In this document: in pieces, positions 25,945-34,656 of the stretch
Position numbering within the stretch: position 1 is the stretch's first letter
Layout: each line of letters opens with the position of its first letter
Source of the DNA: Bacteroidia bacterium
GTDB lineage: Bacteria > Bacteroidota > Bacteroidia > Chitinophagales > Saprospiraceae
Length of the DNA stretch: 35,727 bases
Reading direction: 5' to 3'
NCBI GenBank assembly: GCA_018680005.1
Contig: JAHHJQ010000203.1
Coordinates: forward strand, 1-35,727
The notes under the pieces: generated by a model
Told to the model about the DNA's origin: nothing
Seen by the model: the letters and a program-made list of their open reading frames with translations, nothing else
The model's database searches: none
Translations under genes and position numbers: made by a program

Positions 25945-27717
25945 ATGGCCCGATTGAATTTCATATTGATTTTGGCATGTCTTGGTATAATGCTTCCAAT
26001 ATCAATCTTTAGTCAAAATAAACCTGTTTCATTTACAGCACAGGCCGATGCCAGACAAGTGACTTTGACGGGACATTTCAAAATTTCCTTTACTCTAAAA
26101 AATGCTGAGGGATCCAGTTTTGAACCACCAAGTTTTAGGGATTTTGAAATACTCAATGGCCCTTCCAGATCTATGAGCACTTCGATCTACAATGGTGTAA
26201 TGTCTTCAGAACTGACATTGTCCTATCTTCTACAACCGAAATCAATAGGCAAATTTACTATCGGATCCGCTTCCATCAGGGCAAGCGGCAAAAAATTGAC
26301 AAGTAGTCCATTTTCAATCCAGGTTGTTAAAGGACGTACCAATACACTCCCAGGGCAGCCTGCTGAGGATGAGCAAGTCTTTGTTCGGATGGAAATAGAT
26401 ACCACTGTTGGATATGTTGGCCAACAATTGCTTCTGGATTACAAGCTTTATACTACGATCAACATCGCCAATTATAATATTCGCTCAGAATCTGAATATG
26501 ATGGTTGCTTTGTCCAAAACGTAAGAACCTTTAACAACAGGGCTGTGAGGGAAATCGTAGATGGTATGCAATATACGACTCAAGTACTGAAGCGAGTCGC
26601 TTTGTTTCCCCAGCAGAATGGAGTCATCAAAATTGAACCAGCGAAGATTCAATTAGGCATAAGTACGGGGAGGTCTTCTTCGTTTTTCTTTTCCAATACT
26701 GTCAAACCTAGATTTGTACAAACCAATGGTCTTGATATTAATATTAAAACCTTACCTGCCAATGCACCTTCTTCTTTTACAGGTGGTGTCGGAAAATACA
26801 AGGTAACAACCAGCATTAGTCAATCCCGAGCCACTACTGATGATGCCATATCTCTCAAATTCAGCGTTGTAGGAAATGGAGATATGAAAAGGGTAAGTGC
26901 GCCCCTATTGGAGTCTCCAAGAACGAATGCCGGGAATCCTGCATTTGAGATTTACGAACCTACATTGCAAAACGATGCCACTTATGAAAATGGTGGACAA
27001 TTAGAGGGCCGTAAGGATTATGAATACCTCCTCCTACCAAAGGAAGTGGGCACTTATATCATTGATCCTCAGTTATCATATTATGACATCGATAGTGGTG
27101 TTTATGTGACATTAGTGAGCCAAAGATTTCCTTTGTCTATCTCACCGGGCCAAGGGGTTGCCTCAAATAGAGCACTTACGGAAGCATCCATTCAAAAAGA
27201 CCAACTTAAACCTTACATTCCGAATGTTCCCTTATATAAACCCAAGATTTTCTTTGTCCAAAAACCCTTGTATTGGCTGATTTATAGTCTACCCATCCTG
27301 GGCTTTCTAGGACTAGTAGGTTATCAGCAATATCAAGCTTTCAAAGGAGAAATAGATCCCGATGAATTGGCAAGAAGAAGAGCAGAAAAAATAGCACGAG
27401 CTAAACTCGCACTTGCAGAATCTTTTATGCAAGACAATAACCCCAAAGCTTTCTATAATGAAATCTCTAAAGCATACTTAGGTTATGTCCATGACAAGCT
27501 TGCCATCCGTACTTCAGAGCTTACCAAAGCTAATGTCAGCAATCACTTAAAAGATCTTAGTGTATCCCCAGAATCTGTCTCTCGATTTATGGAAATCATC
27601 GGAAGAACCGAATCTGCACTTTATGCGGGAATGACAAGTTCAGGTGATATGAACCAATTCTATACGGACGCGGTCGAGGTCCTTGTTAAAGTAGAACGGG
27701 AGATTGCTGCCGAATGA
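25945..27717 (+). CDS. batD: BatD: aerotolerance (oxygen tolerance) membrane protein
   Basis: A 590-residue protein with a signal peptide (RLNFILILACLGIMLPISIFSQ) and a large periplasmic part of tandem beta domains. The first domain contains DFEILNGPSRSMSTS; a second has VGYVGQQLLLDYKLYTTINI; a third has FTGGVGKYKVTTSISQS followed by SLKFSVVGNGDMKRV, a BatD hallmark. One helix near residues 430-455 (PLYWLIYSLPILGFLGLVGY) leads to a cytoplasmic helical tail of about 135 residues. It closes the Bat operon; no BatE gene follows. Function is inferred from the Bat system: a membrane scaffold for the VWA subunits. Confidence 0.92.
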   Translation: MARLNFILILACLGIMLPISIFSQNKPVSFTAQADARQVTLTGHFKISFTLKNAEGSSFEPPSFRDFEILNGPSRSMSTSIYNGVMSSELTLSYLLQPKSIGKFTIGSASIRASGKKLTSSPFSIQVVKGRTNTLPGQPAEDEQVFVRMEIDTTVGYVGQQLLLDYKLYTTINIANYNIRSESEYDGCFVQNVRTFNNRAVREIVDGMQYTTQVLKRVALFPQQNGVIKIEPAKIQLGISTGRSSSFFFSNTVKPRFVQTNGLDINIKTLPANAPSSFTGGVGKYKVTTSISQSRATTDDAISLKFSVVGNGDMKRVSAPLLESPRTNAGNPAFEIYEPTLQNDATYENGGQLEGRKDYEYLLLPKEVGTYIIDPQLSYYDIDSGVYVTLVSQRFPLSISPGQGVASNRALTEASIQKDQLKPYIPNVPLYKPKIFFVQKPLYWLIYSLPILGFLGLVGYQQYQAFKGEIDPDELARRRAEKIARAKLALAESFMQDNNPKAFYNEISKAYLGYVHDKLAIRTSELTKANVSNHLKDLSVSPESVSRFMEIIGRTESALYAGMTSSGDMNQFYTDAVEVLVKVEREIAAE

Positions 27718-27747
27718 CTATTTTGGTCTTCTAATTGAATCGTGACA

Positions 27748-29148
27748 ATGAAAGTACAATTCTGCGGAGCAGCGCGCACGGTCACAGGCAGTGCGCATCT
27801 TATTACGCTCAATAATGGTTACAAAATCTTACTCGATTGCGGGCTCTATCAGGGTAATGATAAAGAGATGAATTACTTCAACAAGAACTGGTATTTCAAA
27901 CCAAATGAAATAGACTGTGTAATTCTTTCTCATGCTCATATCGACCATAGTGGCCGGCTACCAAAGTTGGTAAAGGATGGATTTGAAGGAAAGATTTTTT
28001 CCACTCATGCTACCAAGAGTCTTTGTTCTATCATGCTATTGGATAGTGCATTTATTCAGGAAAGAGATGCGGAGTGGTACAATAAGAAGATGTCCAAAAA
28101 GAAAAAAAGATTTCAGCGGAAGGAACCCTTGTACCAGACTAAAGATGTTCCTCCCTGTATGAATCAATTTGTGGGTCTCGGATATGACCGCTGGCTTAGG
28201 ATCAATAAACATGTTGAAGTACTTTTTCGTGATGCTGGTCATATTTTGGGCAGTGCCAGTGTGACTTTGAGAATTACAGATGGTGGTGAAAGTGTTCTTT
28301 TCGGTTTTACTGGTGATATAGGCAGGCCGGATCGTCCTATTCTTAGAGATCCTTATCTGATGAAAGCCGTGGATTATCTTATATGTGAATCTACTTATGG
28401 TGACAGGTTACATTCCACGGGACCCGAGGAATCTGACAAACTGCTGCAGGTTATTAAGGATACTTGTATCAAAAAGAAAGGAAAACTCATCATTCCGGCA
28501 TTTAGTGTAGGACGTACCCAGGAGATCGTTTATATGCTTGATAAAATGGAAAATGCAGGCATGCTCCCAAGGATTCCAGTTTATGTGGACAGCCCCCTGG
28601 CTGTGAATGCTACAGTGATATTTAATTCACATCCGGAGTGTTTTGACAAAGATCTGGTTGATTATATGGGTAAAGATCCAAATCCATTTGGGTTTAACAA
28701 TCTGACTTATATTAAGGATGTTGAAGTCTCCAAAAGTCTGAACGATAATCAGGATCCTTGTATCATCATCAGTGCAGCAGGTATGATGACGGCGGGACGT
28801 GTAGTACACCATATCTTTAACAACATTGACAAACGTAAAAACACCTTGCTAATCGTTGGATACTGTGCCCCAAACACGCTTGGTGGCATTCTGCGGTCTG
28901 GTGTGAGTAAAGTAAAAATGTTTGGAGAGTGGAAGAATGTGAATGCTGATGTCGTAATTATGGATTCATTCTCAGCACATGGTGATCGTAATGAAATGGG
29001 AGATTTCCTCTCTAATCAAACCAAGCTTAAGAAATTATTCCTTGTCCATGGTGAATATGATACCCAGAGGAATTTTCAAGCCTATCTCGAGGGTCGTGGA
29101 TTTGCCAATGTGGAAATACCAGATTTGGATGAAACATATAAACTTTAG
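27748..29148 (+). CDS. MBL-fold beta-CASP nuclease-type protein
   Basis: A 466-residue metallo-beta-lactamase-fold protein of the beta-CASP RNA-processing group, related to CPSF/YSH1-type nucleases. Zinc motifs are in order: SHAHIDHSG, DAGHILGSASV, FTGDIGRPD, then ESTYGDR, IPAFSVGRTQE, and the RMMBL region SAAGMMTAGR ... SFSAHGDR ... VHGEYD. All metal-binding positions appear intact. The track start is GTG at 27742; two codons later ATG at 27748 (MKVQFCGAARTVTG) is the family-like start. It lies about 30 bases after batD and may continue the operon, but its role is probably RNA turnover. Confidence 0.9.
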   Translation: MKVQFCGAARTVTGSAHLITLNNGYKILLDCGLYQGNDKEMNYFNKNWYFKPNEIDCVILSHAHIDHSGRLPKLVKDGFEGKIFSTHATKSLCSIMLLDSAFIQERDAEWYNKKMSKKKKRFQRKEPLYQTKDVPPCMNQFVGLGYDRWLRINKHVEVLFRDAGHILGSASVTLRITDGGESVLFGFTGDIGRPDRPILRDPYLMKAVDYLICESTYGDRLHSTGPEESDKLLQVIKDTCIKKKGKLIIPAFSVGRTQEIVYMLDKMENAGMLPRIPVYVDSPLAVNATVIFNSHPECFDKDLVDYMGKDPNPFGFNNLTYIKDVEVSKSLNDNQDPCIIISAAGMMTAGRVVHHIFNNIDKRKNTLLIVGYCAPNTLGGILRSGVSKVKMFGEWKNVNADVVIMDSFSAHGDRNEMGDFLSNQTKLKKLFLVHGEYDTQRNFQAYLEGRGFANVEIPDLDETYKL

Positions 29149-29151
29149 GTT

Positions 29152-30387
29152 ATGGTAAAGTCCGGCTTTTCTTTGTGTTTTTTTATGGCTATCTATTTGG
29201 TAGCTGGAATGGCGCAATCCGATTGCGTTGCTGGAAGATACACAACAGAAATGTTCAGTTCTGTTTCGACTACTACCGTGCAGTATGGGAAAAATATAGG
29301 TATTAATACCTCCGATAGCCTTAATCTGATGATGGATATCTACCAGCCAGACGGAGATTCTGCAGAAAAGCGACCGGTATTTATATGGGCGCATGGAGGC
29401 TCTTTCATCTCAGGAAATAGATCAGATATGGCCGTGCTCTGCGAGCAATATGCGAAAATGGGGTATGTGACTGCCACTATTGATTATCATCTTTGGCCAA
29501 TCTTTGGCGGAATTCCGGATAGTTCCGATGTTGTAGATGTGGTGATCAAGTCCATTGGAGATATGAAAGGGGCTATCAGATACTTCAAAGCAGACCAGGA
29601 AGGGTCTAATCTATATAAGATTGATAGCACTAGAATCATTATAGGTGGAATTTCTGCTGGCGCTATCATTGCCATGCATGCTGGTCATCTAGATACGACT
29701 GATATCATTCCTCAATTTATTCAAGACGCAATAGATAACAATGGAGGTCTTGAAGGAGAAGCAAACTTTCTTGCCAACTCTTCCAATGTTCTTGCAGTAT
29801 ACAATATGTCTGGTGCACTTTTTAAAAGTGAAATTATAGATCATGAAGATCCATCGTTTATCTCCTACCACGGCACTAGCGATGATGTGGTTCCTTTTCG
29901 GACTGGAACAGCGATCAACATTATCACATTGGATGGCAGTGGTGTTTGTCATGAGCAAGCCGATCTTATTAATGTAACAAACAGATTGGATTCAGTCAAC
30001 GGAGGCGGGCATACAGACATTTATGATCCCAATGGTTCTTTTTCGAGTAATCTGGAATCGTTTATTGAGAATGCAAACATATTCATTGGCAATCAGGTAT
30101 GCCCTGGTCTGATCAGTGCTGCAACAACTTTTGTTCCTAATGAACTCGTATCGATATTTCCCAATCCAGCTGAAGATGAAATAATGGTACAGCTACCTTC
30201 TACAGAAAAAAAGATTTATGTGAGGATGTTTGACGCATTGGGCAGACTTATCAATACGAGAGAATATTATCGGGCAGATCAATTCAGGATATCAAGACCA
30301 CTGAACGGATACGGAATTTACTTTTTGGAAATAAGTACACCATCCTCGAGGCTTGCTCCAGTGGTGAAAAAAGTGATTTTCAAATGA
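29152..30387 (+). CDS. Secreted alpha/beta hydrolase (esterase-like) with T9SS C-terminal domain
   Basis: A 411-residue secreted enzyme. A signal peptide (VKSGFSLCFFMAIYLVAGMAQ) precedes a carboxylesterase-like domain with the oxyanion motif WAHGGSF, nucleophile Ser168 in GGISAG, an acid in DDVVPF, and a His in GGHTDIYD. Residues about 335-411 form a type IX secretion sorting domain: IFPNPAEDEIMVQL, then VRMFDALGRLI, ending in APVVKKVIFK. The protein should cross the outer membrane and be released or surface-anchored. It starts 3 bases after the nuclease stop. Substrate unknown; ester bonds of polymers or lipids are the likely range. Confidence 0.88.
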   Translation: MVKSGFSLCFFMAIYLVAGMAQSDCVAGRYTTEMFSSVSTTTVQYGKNIGINTSDSLNLMMDIYQPDGDSAEKRPVFIWAHGGSFISGNRSDMAVLCEQYAKMGYVTATIDYHLWPIFGGIPDSSDVVDVVIKSIGDMKGAIRYFKADQEGSNLYKIDSTRIIIGGISAGAIIAMHAGHLDTTDIIPQFIQDAIDNNGGLEGEANFLANSSNVLAVYNMSGALFKSEIIDHEDPSFISYHGTSDDVVPFRTGTAINIITLDGSGVCHEQADLINVTNRLDSVNGGGHTDIYDPNGSFSSNLESFIENANIFIGNQVCPGLISAATTFVPNELVSIFPNPAEDEIMVQLPSTEKKIYVRMFDALGRLINTREYYRADQFRISRPLNGYGIYFLEISTPSSRLAPVVKKVIFK

Positions 30388-30398
30388 GGTAAATCTTC

Positions 30399-31781
30399 TT
30401 AATTGAAAAGTTCCTCCAACTTGGCTTCCAATGTAGGGCCTCTCAGATTTCGGGCCAGAATCTTTCCTTCTTTATCGATCAAAACAGTCGTAGGTATTGA
30501 TCTTACCGCATACATTTTTGCGGCATAAGATTGCCATCCTTTGAGATCACTTACATTCGGCCAGGTAAGACCATCCGCTTCTATAGCACTCACCCAACGA
30601 TCCTTCTTGCTATCCAGGCTGACTCCGTATATTTCAAAACCCTTGTCTTTATACTTGTCGTACATTCTGACCACATTGGGATTTTCTCTTCGACAGGGTC
30701 CACACCAGCTGGCCCAAAAATCTATTAGAACGATCTTTCCTTTCAGCTCACTCAGCGCTAATTCCTTATCCTCAGGACTATTGAGCACGATGTCCGGAGC
30801 TTCGGCACCAATTGTATTGGCATTGATCTGATCTACCACCAACTTCATTTGCCCAAGCTCCGCCTTATCCTCATCATAGTATTTATTGACATACCTTGAA
30901 GCAAAGTGGGGCATGTTTTTATGGTCTGCATTGAATAGCGTATTTACGACTGCCCCAAGCGCATACTTATAGGCCATGCCATTCTGATCCAATTTGGAAA
31001 GTCTTTTTTCGATATAATCAGAATGCACTTTGGATTGCAGTTTTGCTTTCGTTAGTGTTGAAGTATAATTTTTGAAAACTTCATAGACTACAGAAATCTG
31101 ATTGTACATAGGGTCACTAAGATCTGCATTTGCGAAATAATTGTCTGCGAAGTATTCGATTTCTACATCGTATTCCCCTCCATGATTCTGATAACTCTGA
31201 TAGGTAAAAAGTTGGGCTATCTTCCGTACAAAGTCATTCTTAAACGTTTTCGGAAGATCCAATCTTGCCTGATCAATTTGAGCTAGTAATTGATTCAATG
31301 AATCCTTTTTAGTGATATTATCTGCCTTAGTTACTCTATAGGATTTTATCGCTTCTGTTGACTGTTTATTCAAAGCATTTCGTTCTTTCAAAAAATCCTG
31401 ATATTCCTGATTCATTTTTGATTTCACTATTCCGGCTGTGGTATACTTATCACAATCGGTCTTCATTTGTACGAGTTTTTCACTTCCCAGAATGACACTT
31501 TTTAAGGATCTTGGATTGGGACCTACAAAGTAGAATTGCGGATCCTGCAGAGGCAATTCAAAGTGAAAGACGTTGTCTTCTTTCCCAACAGTTTGAAATT
31601 CGCGAAATTGAACACCCGTAAAGGTGTACACCTTAAGAGAATCTAAATCGCAACCAGCTGGTATCTCATATGTAAATTTTACCGTCTTGGCATTAGAAAT
31701 AGATGCAGATGACCAAGTCAAAGCCATAACCAATAGTAATCCCAGGCCAAGAAAAGAACCAAAGTATTTGGATATATTCAT
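30399..31781 (-). CDS. TlpA-like thioredoxin-domain protein with N-terminal beta domain
   Basis: A 460-residue exported protein with signal sequence MNISKYFGSFLGLGLLLVMALTW. Residues about 32-115 form a beta-rich domain like DUF4369-type regions; a Lys/Gln-rich helical middle (about 120-320) follows. A C-terminal thioredoxin fold carries the redox site WCGPC (Cys360, Cys363), with the cis-proline loop SIPTTVLID. TlpA/ResA proteins reduce disulfides in periplasmic proteins such as apocytochromes. It is encoded 14 bases after the ligA stop on the same strand, so it is probably the last gene of a plsC-like > ligA > tlpA-like set. It ends convergently with the T9SS hydrolase. Confidence 0.9.
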   Translation of the reverse strand: MNISKYFGSFLGLGLLLVMALTWSSASISNAKTVKFTYEIPAGCDLDSLKVYTFTGVQFREFQTVGKEDNVFHFELPLQDPQFYFVGPNPRSLKSVILGSEKLVQMKTDCDKYTTAGIVKSKMNQEYQDFLKERNALNKQSTEAIKSYRVTKADNITKKDSLNQLLAQIDQARLDLPKTFKNDFVRKIAQLFTYQSYQNHGGEYDVEIEYFADNYFANADLSDPMYNQISVVYEVFKNYTSTLTKAKLQSKVHSDYIEKRLSKLDQNGMAYKYALGAVVNTLFNADHKNMPHFASRYVNKYYDEDKAELGQMKLVVDQINANTIGAEAPDIVLNSPEDKELALSELKGKIVLIDFWASWCGPCRRENPNVVRMYDKYKDKGFEIYGVSLDSKKDRWVSAIEADGLTWPNVSDLKGWQSYAAKMYAVRSIPTTVLIDKEGKILARNLRGPTLEAKLEELFN

Positions 31782-31795
31782 TGTATTCGTGTTGT

Positions 31796-33922
31796 TTAAT
31801 CTATTAACGCTAGGAACTCCTTTTCGGATATAATTTTAACAGTTCCGAGTGCTTTTGCTTTCGCAAGTTTTGAGCCAGCTTTCTCGCCCGCAACCAGAAA
31901 ATCTAAGTTACCACTTACTGCCGAAATATTCTTGGCCCCATTGGCTTCTGCCAGCTGTTGTGCAGCTTTTCTACCCATCTGTTGAAGTGTTCCAGTAAAT
32001 AAAATGGTTTTCCCATTCAACTGGCTATCGCTCTGTACTACTCTTGGTCTGTCCTCCTCTGTCTGTTCCAGATTTACCCCGAGGGATTCCAAATCTCGTA
32101 ACATTTGAATATTCTCCTCGTCAGTAAAAAATCGTCTGGCATTTTGTGCTACGGTTGGCCCGATATCTTTAATAGAGATATACCTGGCTTCATCCCAATC
32201 AATAAGATCAAATACACTTGATATTTCAGAAGCAATGAGTTTGGATGCCTTTTTTCCAAGATGATGAATACTCAGACTTGCAAGAAATCTATGCATAGGA
32301 TTCATTTTTGCTTTTTCTACAGCTTCCCTTAAATTGTTGGCTGATTTAACTCCGAATCCCTCTAAGCTGGCTATAGTTTCATAATTCAGTCGGTAGATAT
32401 CAGGCAAACTATTGATCCAGCCCAATTCATGAAATCTTTCAATATAAGAGGCACCAAAACCATCGATATCCATCGCCTCTTTTGAAACATGGTAAACGAG
32501 TCTTTGGATCAACTGTGCCTCGCATTTAGGGTTTTCACATCGCCAGGCAGCTTCCCCTTCATGTTTGACCAATGCCGTATCACAAGATGGGCAGGTGGAT
32601 GGAAAAACAATCTTTTGTTCCGTTCCATCACGTATATCGGTTATGGATTTAACAATGTATGGGATCACATCACCAGCTCGCTCAACCAAAACGGTATCCC
32701 CGATTCTAATATCCTTGGAGGTAATGAACTCCTCGTTGTGCAGAGATATGGAAGTCACCGTTACACCAGCCAATTGAACAGGTTCGATCTTAGCGACTGG
32801 AGTAATAGTGCCTATTTTTCCAATCTGATATTCTACGTCAATAAGCTTCGATGTAGCTTGCTTTGCTTTAAACTTATAAGCTATAGCCCATCTGGGATGA
32901 TGTGCAGTTGATCCGGCAAGACGCTGTAATCTTAGATCATTCACCTTTACTACCATACCATCGATTTCGTATGGATAAGAATCTCTTTGTTCTTCCCAAT
33001 ATTTACAGAATTGGGCCGCTTCTGCAATATTCTTGCATACCTTTCGCTCAACAACCGGCACCTTGAAGCCAAGGTCAGCCAGCATCTGAATTGTCTCGTC
33101 ATGGGTTTTAAATGAAGAGAGCAAATCATTTCCATTATCATCTGCAGCAAATCCGATCTGATAAAGAAAAGCCTGAATCCGTCTTCTTTCCGAATCTTTG
33201 GGATTCTTGACTCTCAGTCCCCCCGTAGCAGCATTTCTTGGATTGGCGAATAGTTCTTCACCATTTTTTGCGCGCATCTTGTTGACCTCTTCAAAGATGT
33301 CCTTTCTGATTAAGGCTTCTCCCCTTAATTCGACCCGGGAAATATTCCGTTTTGAAAATGATGCAGACAACGGTACACTTCGCATGGTCTTAATATTATG
33401 CGTGATCAATTCCCCTGATTCTCCATTACCTCTTGTTGCAGCTCGTGCTAATTGATCATTCTCATAGACCAGCACTATGGTACCTCCATCATATTTGGGT
33501 TCAACACAGTATTCAACATCCTCCAGTTCCGGGATTTTCAATAATCTCCTGATCTGTGCATCAAAATCATTCAAGTCTTCCGCATTGTAACTATTAGCCA
33601 GCGACAACATGCTTGTCAGATGTCGAACTGTCGGCGCTCCTTCAACAATATCAACACTCACGCGCTGGGTAGGACTATCTTGCGTAACTAGTTGCGGGTA
33701 TTCAGATTCAGCATCTTTCAGCAGATCAAAAAGTATATCGTACTCTTTATCACTTAAGACTGGGTCATTTTTAACATAATAGCGCCATTCATGATAGACA
33801 ATGACCCTTTTCAATACTTCAATTTCCTCCTTGATTTTTCCATTATTTAGTCGATTGGGATCAACAAGAAATGCTTTTGATATATCAATCAATTTCTTTT
33901 GCTCGGCATTTGTATAGGCCAT
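31796..33922 (-). CDS. ligA: NAD+-dependent DNA ligase LigA
   Basis: The replicative ligase that seals nicks using NAD+. From the ATG at 33922 (MAYTNAEQKKLIDI) it has 708 residues. Domain Ia contains YHEWRYYVKNDPVLSDKEYD, which binds NMN. The adenylation site is Lys143 in EPKYDGG. The OB fold precedes a four-cysteine zinc finger (CPSCDTALV ... CENPKCEAQ). Helix-hairpin-helix repeats follow, and a C-terminal BRCT domain (LNGKTILFTGTLQQMGRKAA to EFLALID) completes it. The track start at 33976 adds 18 residues unlike the family and is rejected. It lies 54 bases after the acyltransferase stop and likely shares its transcript. Confidence 0.97.
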   Translation of the reverse strand: MAYTNAEQKKLIDISKAFLVDPNRLNNGKIKEEIEVLKRVIVYHEWRYYVKNDPVLSDKEYDILFDLLKDAESEYPQLVTQDSPTQRVSVDIVEGAPTVRHLTSMLSLANSYNAEDLNDFDAQIRRLLKIPELEDVEYCVEPKYDGGTIVLVYENDQLARAATRGNGESGELITHNIKTMRSVPLSASFSKRNISRVELRGEALIRKDIFEEVNKMRAKNGEELFANPRNAATGGLRVKNPKDSERRRIQAFLYQIGFAADDNGNDLLSSFKTHDETIQMLADLGFKVPVVERKVCKNIAEAAQFCKYWEEQRDSYPYEIDGMVVKVNDLRLQRLAGSTAHHPRWAIAYKFKAKQATSKLIDVEYQIGKIGTITPVAKIEPVQLAGVTVTSISLHNEEFITSKDIRIGDTVLVERAGDVIPYIVKSITDIRDGTEQKIVFPSTCPSCDTALVKHEGEAAWRCENPKCEAQLIQRLVYHVSKEAMDIDGFGASYIERFHELGWINSLPDIYRLNYETIASLEGFGVKSANNLREAVEKAKMNPMHRFLASLSIHHLGKKASKLIASEISSVFDLIDWDEARYISIKDIGPTVAQNARRFFTDEENIQMLRDLESLGVNLEQTEEDRPRVVQSDSQLNGKTILFTGTLQQMGRKAAQQLAEANGAKNISAVSGNLDFLVAGEKAGSKLAKAKALGTVKIISEKEFLALID

Positions 33923-33976
33923 TTTATATCTGAAATTTGATATTTTAGAAATTACACTGAAAGATACAAAGGGCAA

Positions 33977-34549
33977 TCAATCACCGTGAAGTTTTTCATC
34001 CCACAAATAACCCAATTCAGGTCTCTTGCCATATCCATCTTTAAAATAATCTTTGATATAGGCCATATCGGATTCCATATTGCCAGTAAGATGGTATACA
34101 TCCGAAAAATAAAGGATGCGCTTTTTGAAATTGATCTTAATAAATGCGAGAGGAACATTTGCCAGCCTGGCAATATGGTAAAATCCCGATTTAAGCTTAT
34201 CCACTTTTCTTCGAGTTCCTTCCGGGGCAATTACCAAATGCATTTTGTCTTCTCTTTTGAATGTGGCTGCTATACTCTCCACATAATTCTGATTTGCCGT
34301 CCTGATCACTGGTACACCTCCTAATGCTCTGAATATCCAACCCCAAGGCCACTTGAATAAAGTATGCTTGCCCAGCCAGTTGATTTGCATTGGCAAACAC
34401 CATTTAGTAGAAATTCCCAGAGGAAAATCCCAATTAGATGTGTGCGGCATGACAATAAAAATCAAATTCTTATGAAATGGCCCGGGATATTCACCTTCCA
34501 ATTTCCATCCAAATAAACGCAGCAATGTAAATCCGATCCATTTATTCAT
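33977..34549 (-). CDS. PlsC-like 1-acyl-sn-glycerol-3-phosphate acyltransferase-family protein
   Basis: A 190-residue membrane-associated acyltransferase. Motif I is HTSNWD (HX4D), motif II lies around GGVPVIR, and motif III is APEGTRR, matching the LPLAT/PlsC superfamily. The protein is short compared with classical PlsC and has few hydrophobic segments, as in the glycerol acyltransferase-like branch common in Bacteroidota. Function is probably acylation of a lysophospholipid or related glycerol; the exact acceptor is not known. It is the first gene of the minus-strand run with ligA and the TlpA-like gene. Confidence 0.85.
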   Translation of the reverse strand: MNKWIGFTLLRLFGWKLEGEYPGPFHKNLIFIVMPHTSNWDFPLGISTKWCLPMQINWLGKHTLFKWPWGWIFRALGGVPVIRTANQNYVESIAATFKREDKMHLVIAPEGTRRKVDKLKSGFYHIARLANVPLAFIKINFKKRILYFSDVYHLTGNMESDMAYIKDYFKDGYGKRPELGYLWDEKLHGD

Positions 34550-34656
34550 CTATAATTTAACATTAGATATTTGTGTAATATGCTTAAAATCAGTTGTTTC
34601 AATTTACGATTTGTTGAAAACGACTTCTAAAGTACACTTATCAAGGAAAAAAAATT

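Noticed and set aside
25479-27717. Short BatD-like ORF and batD as one frameshifted gene
   Set aside because: Both have their own signal peptide and batD has a complete first domain, so they are separate genes.
33923-33976. 18-residue N-terminal extension of LigA
   Set aside because: Family LigA proteins begin near MAYTNAEQKK; the extension has no conserved features.
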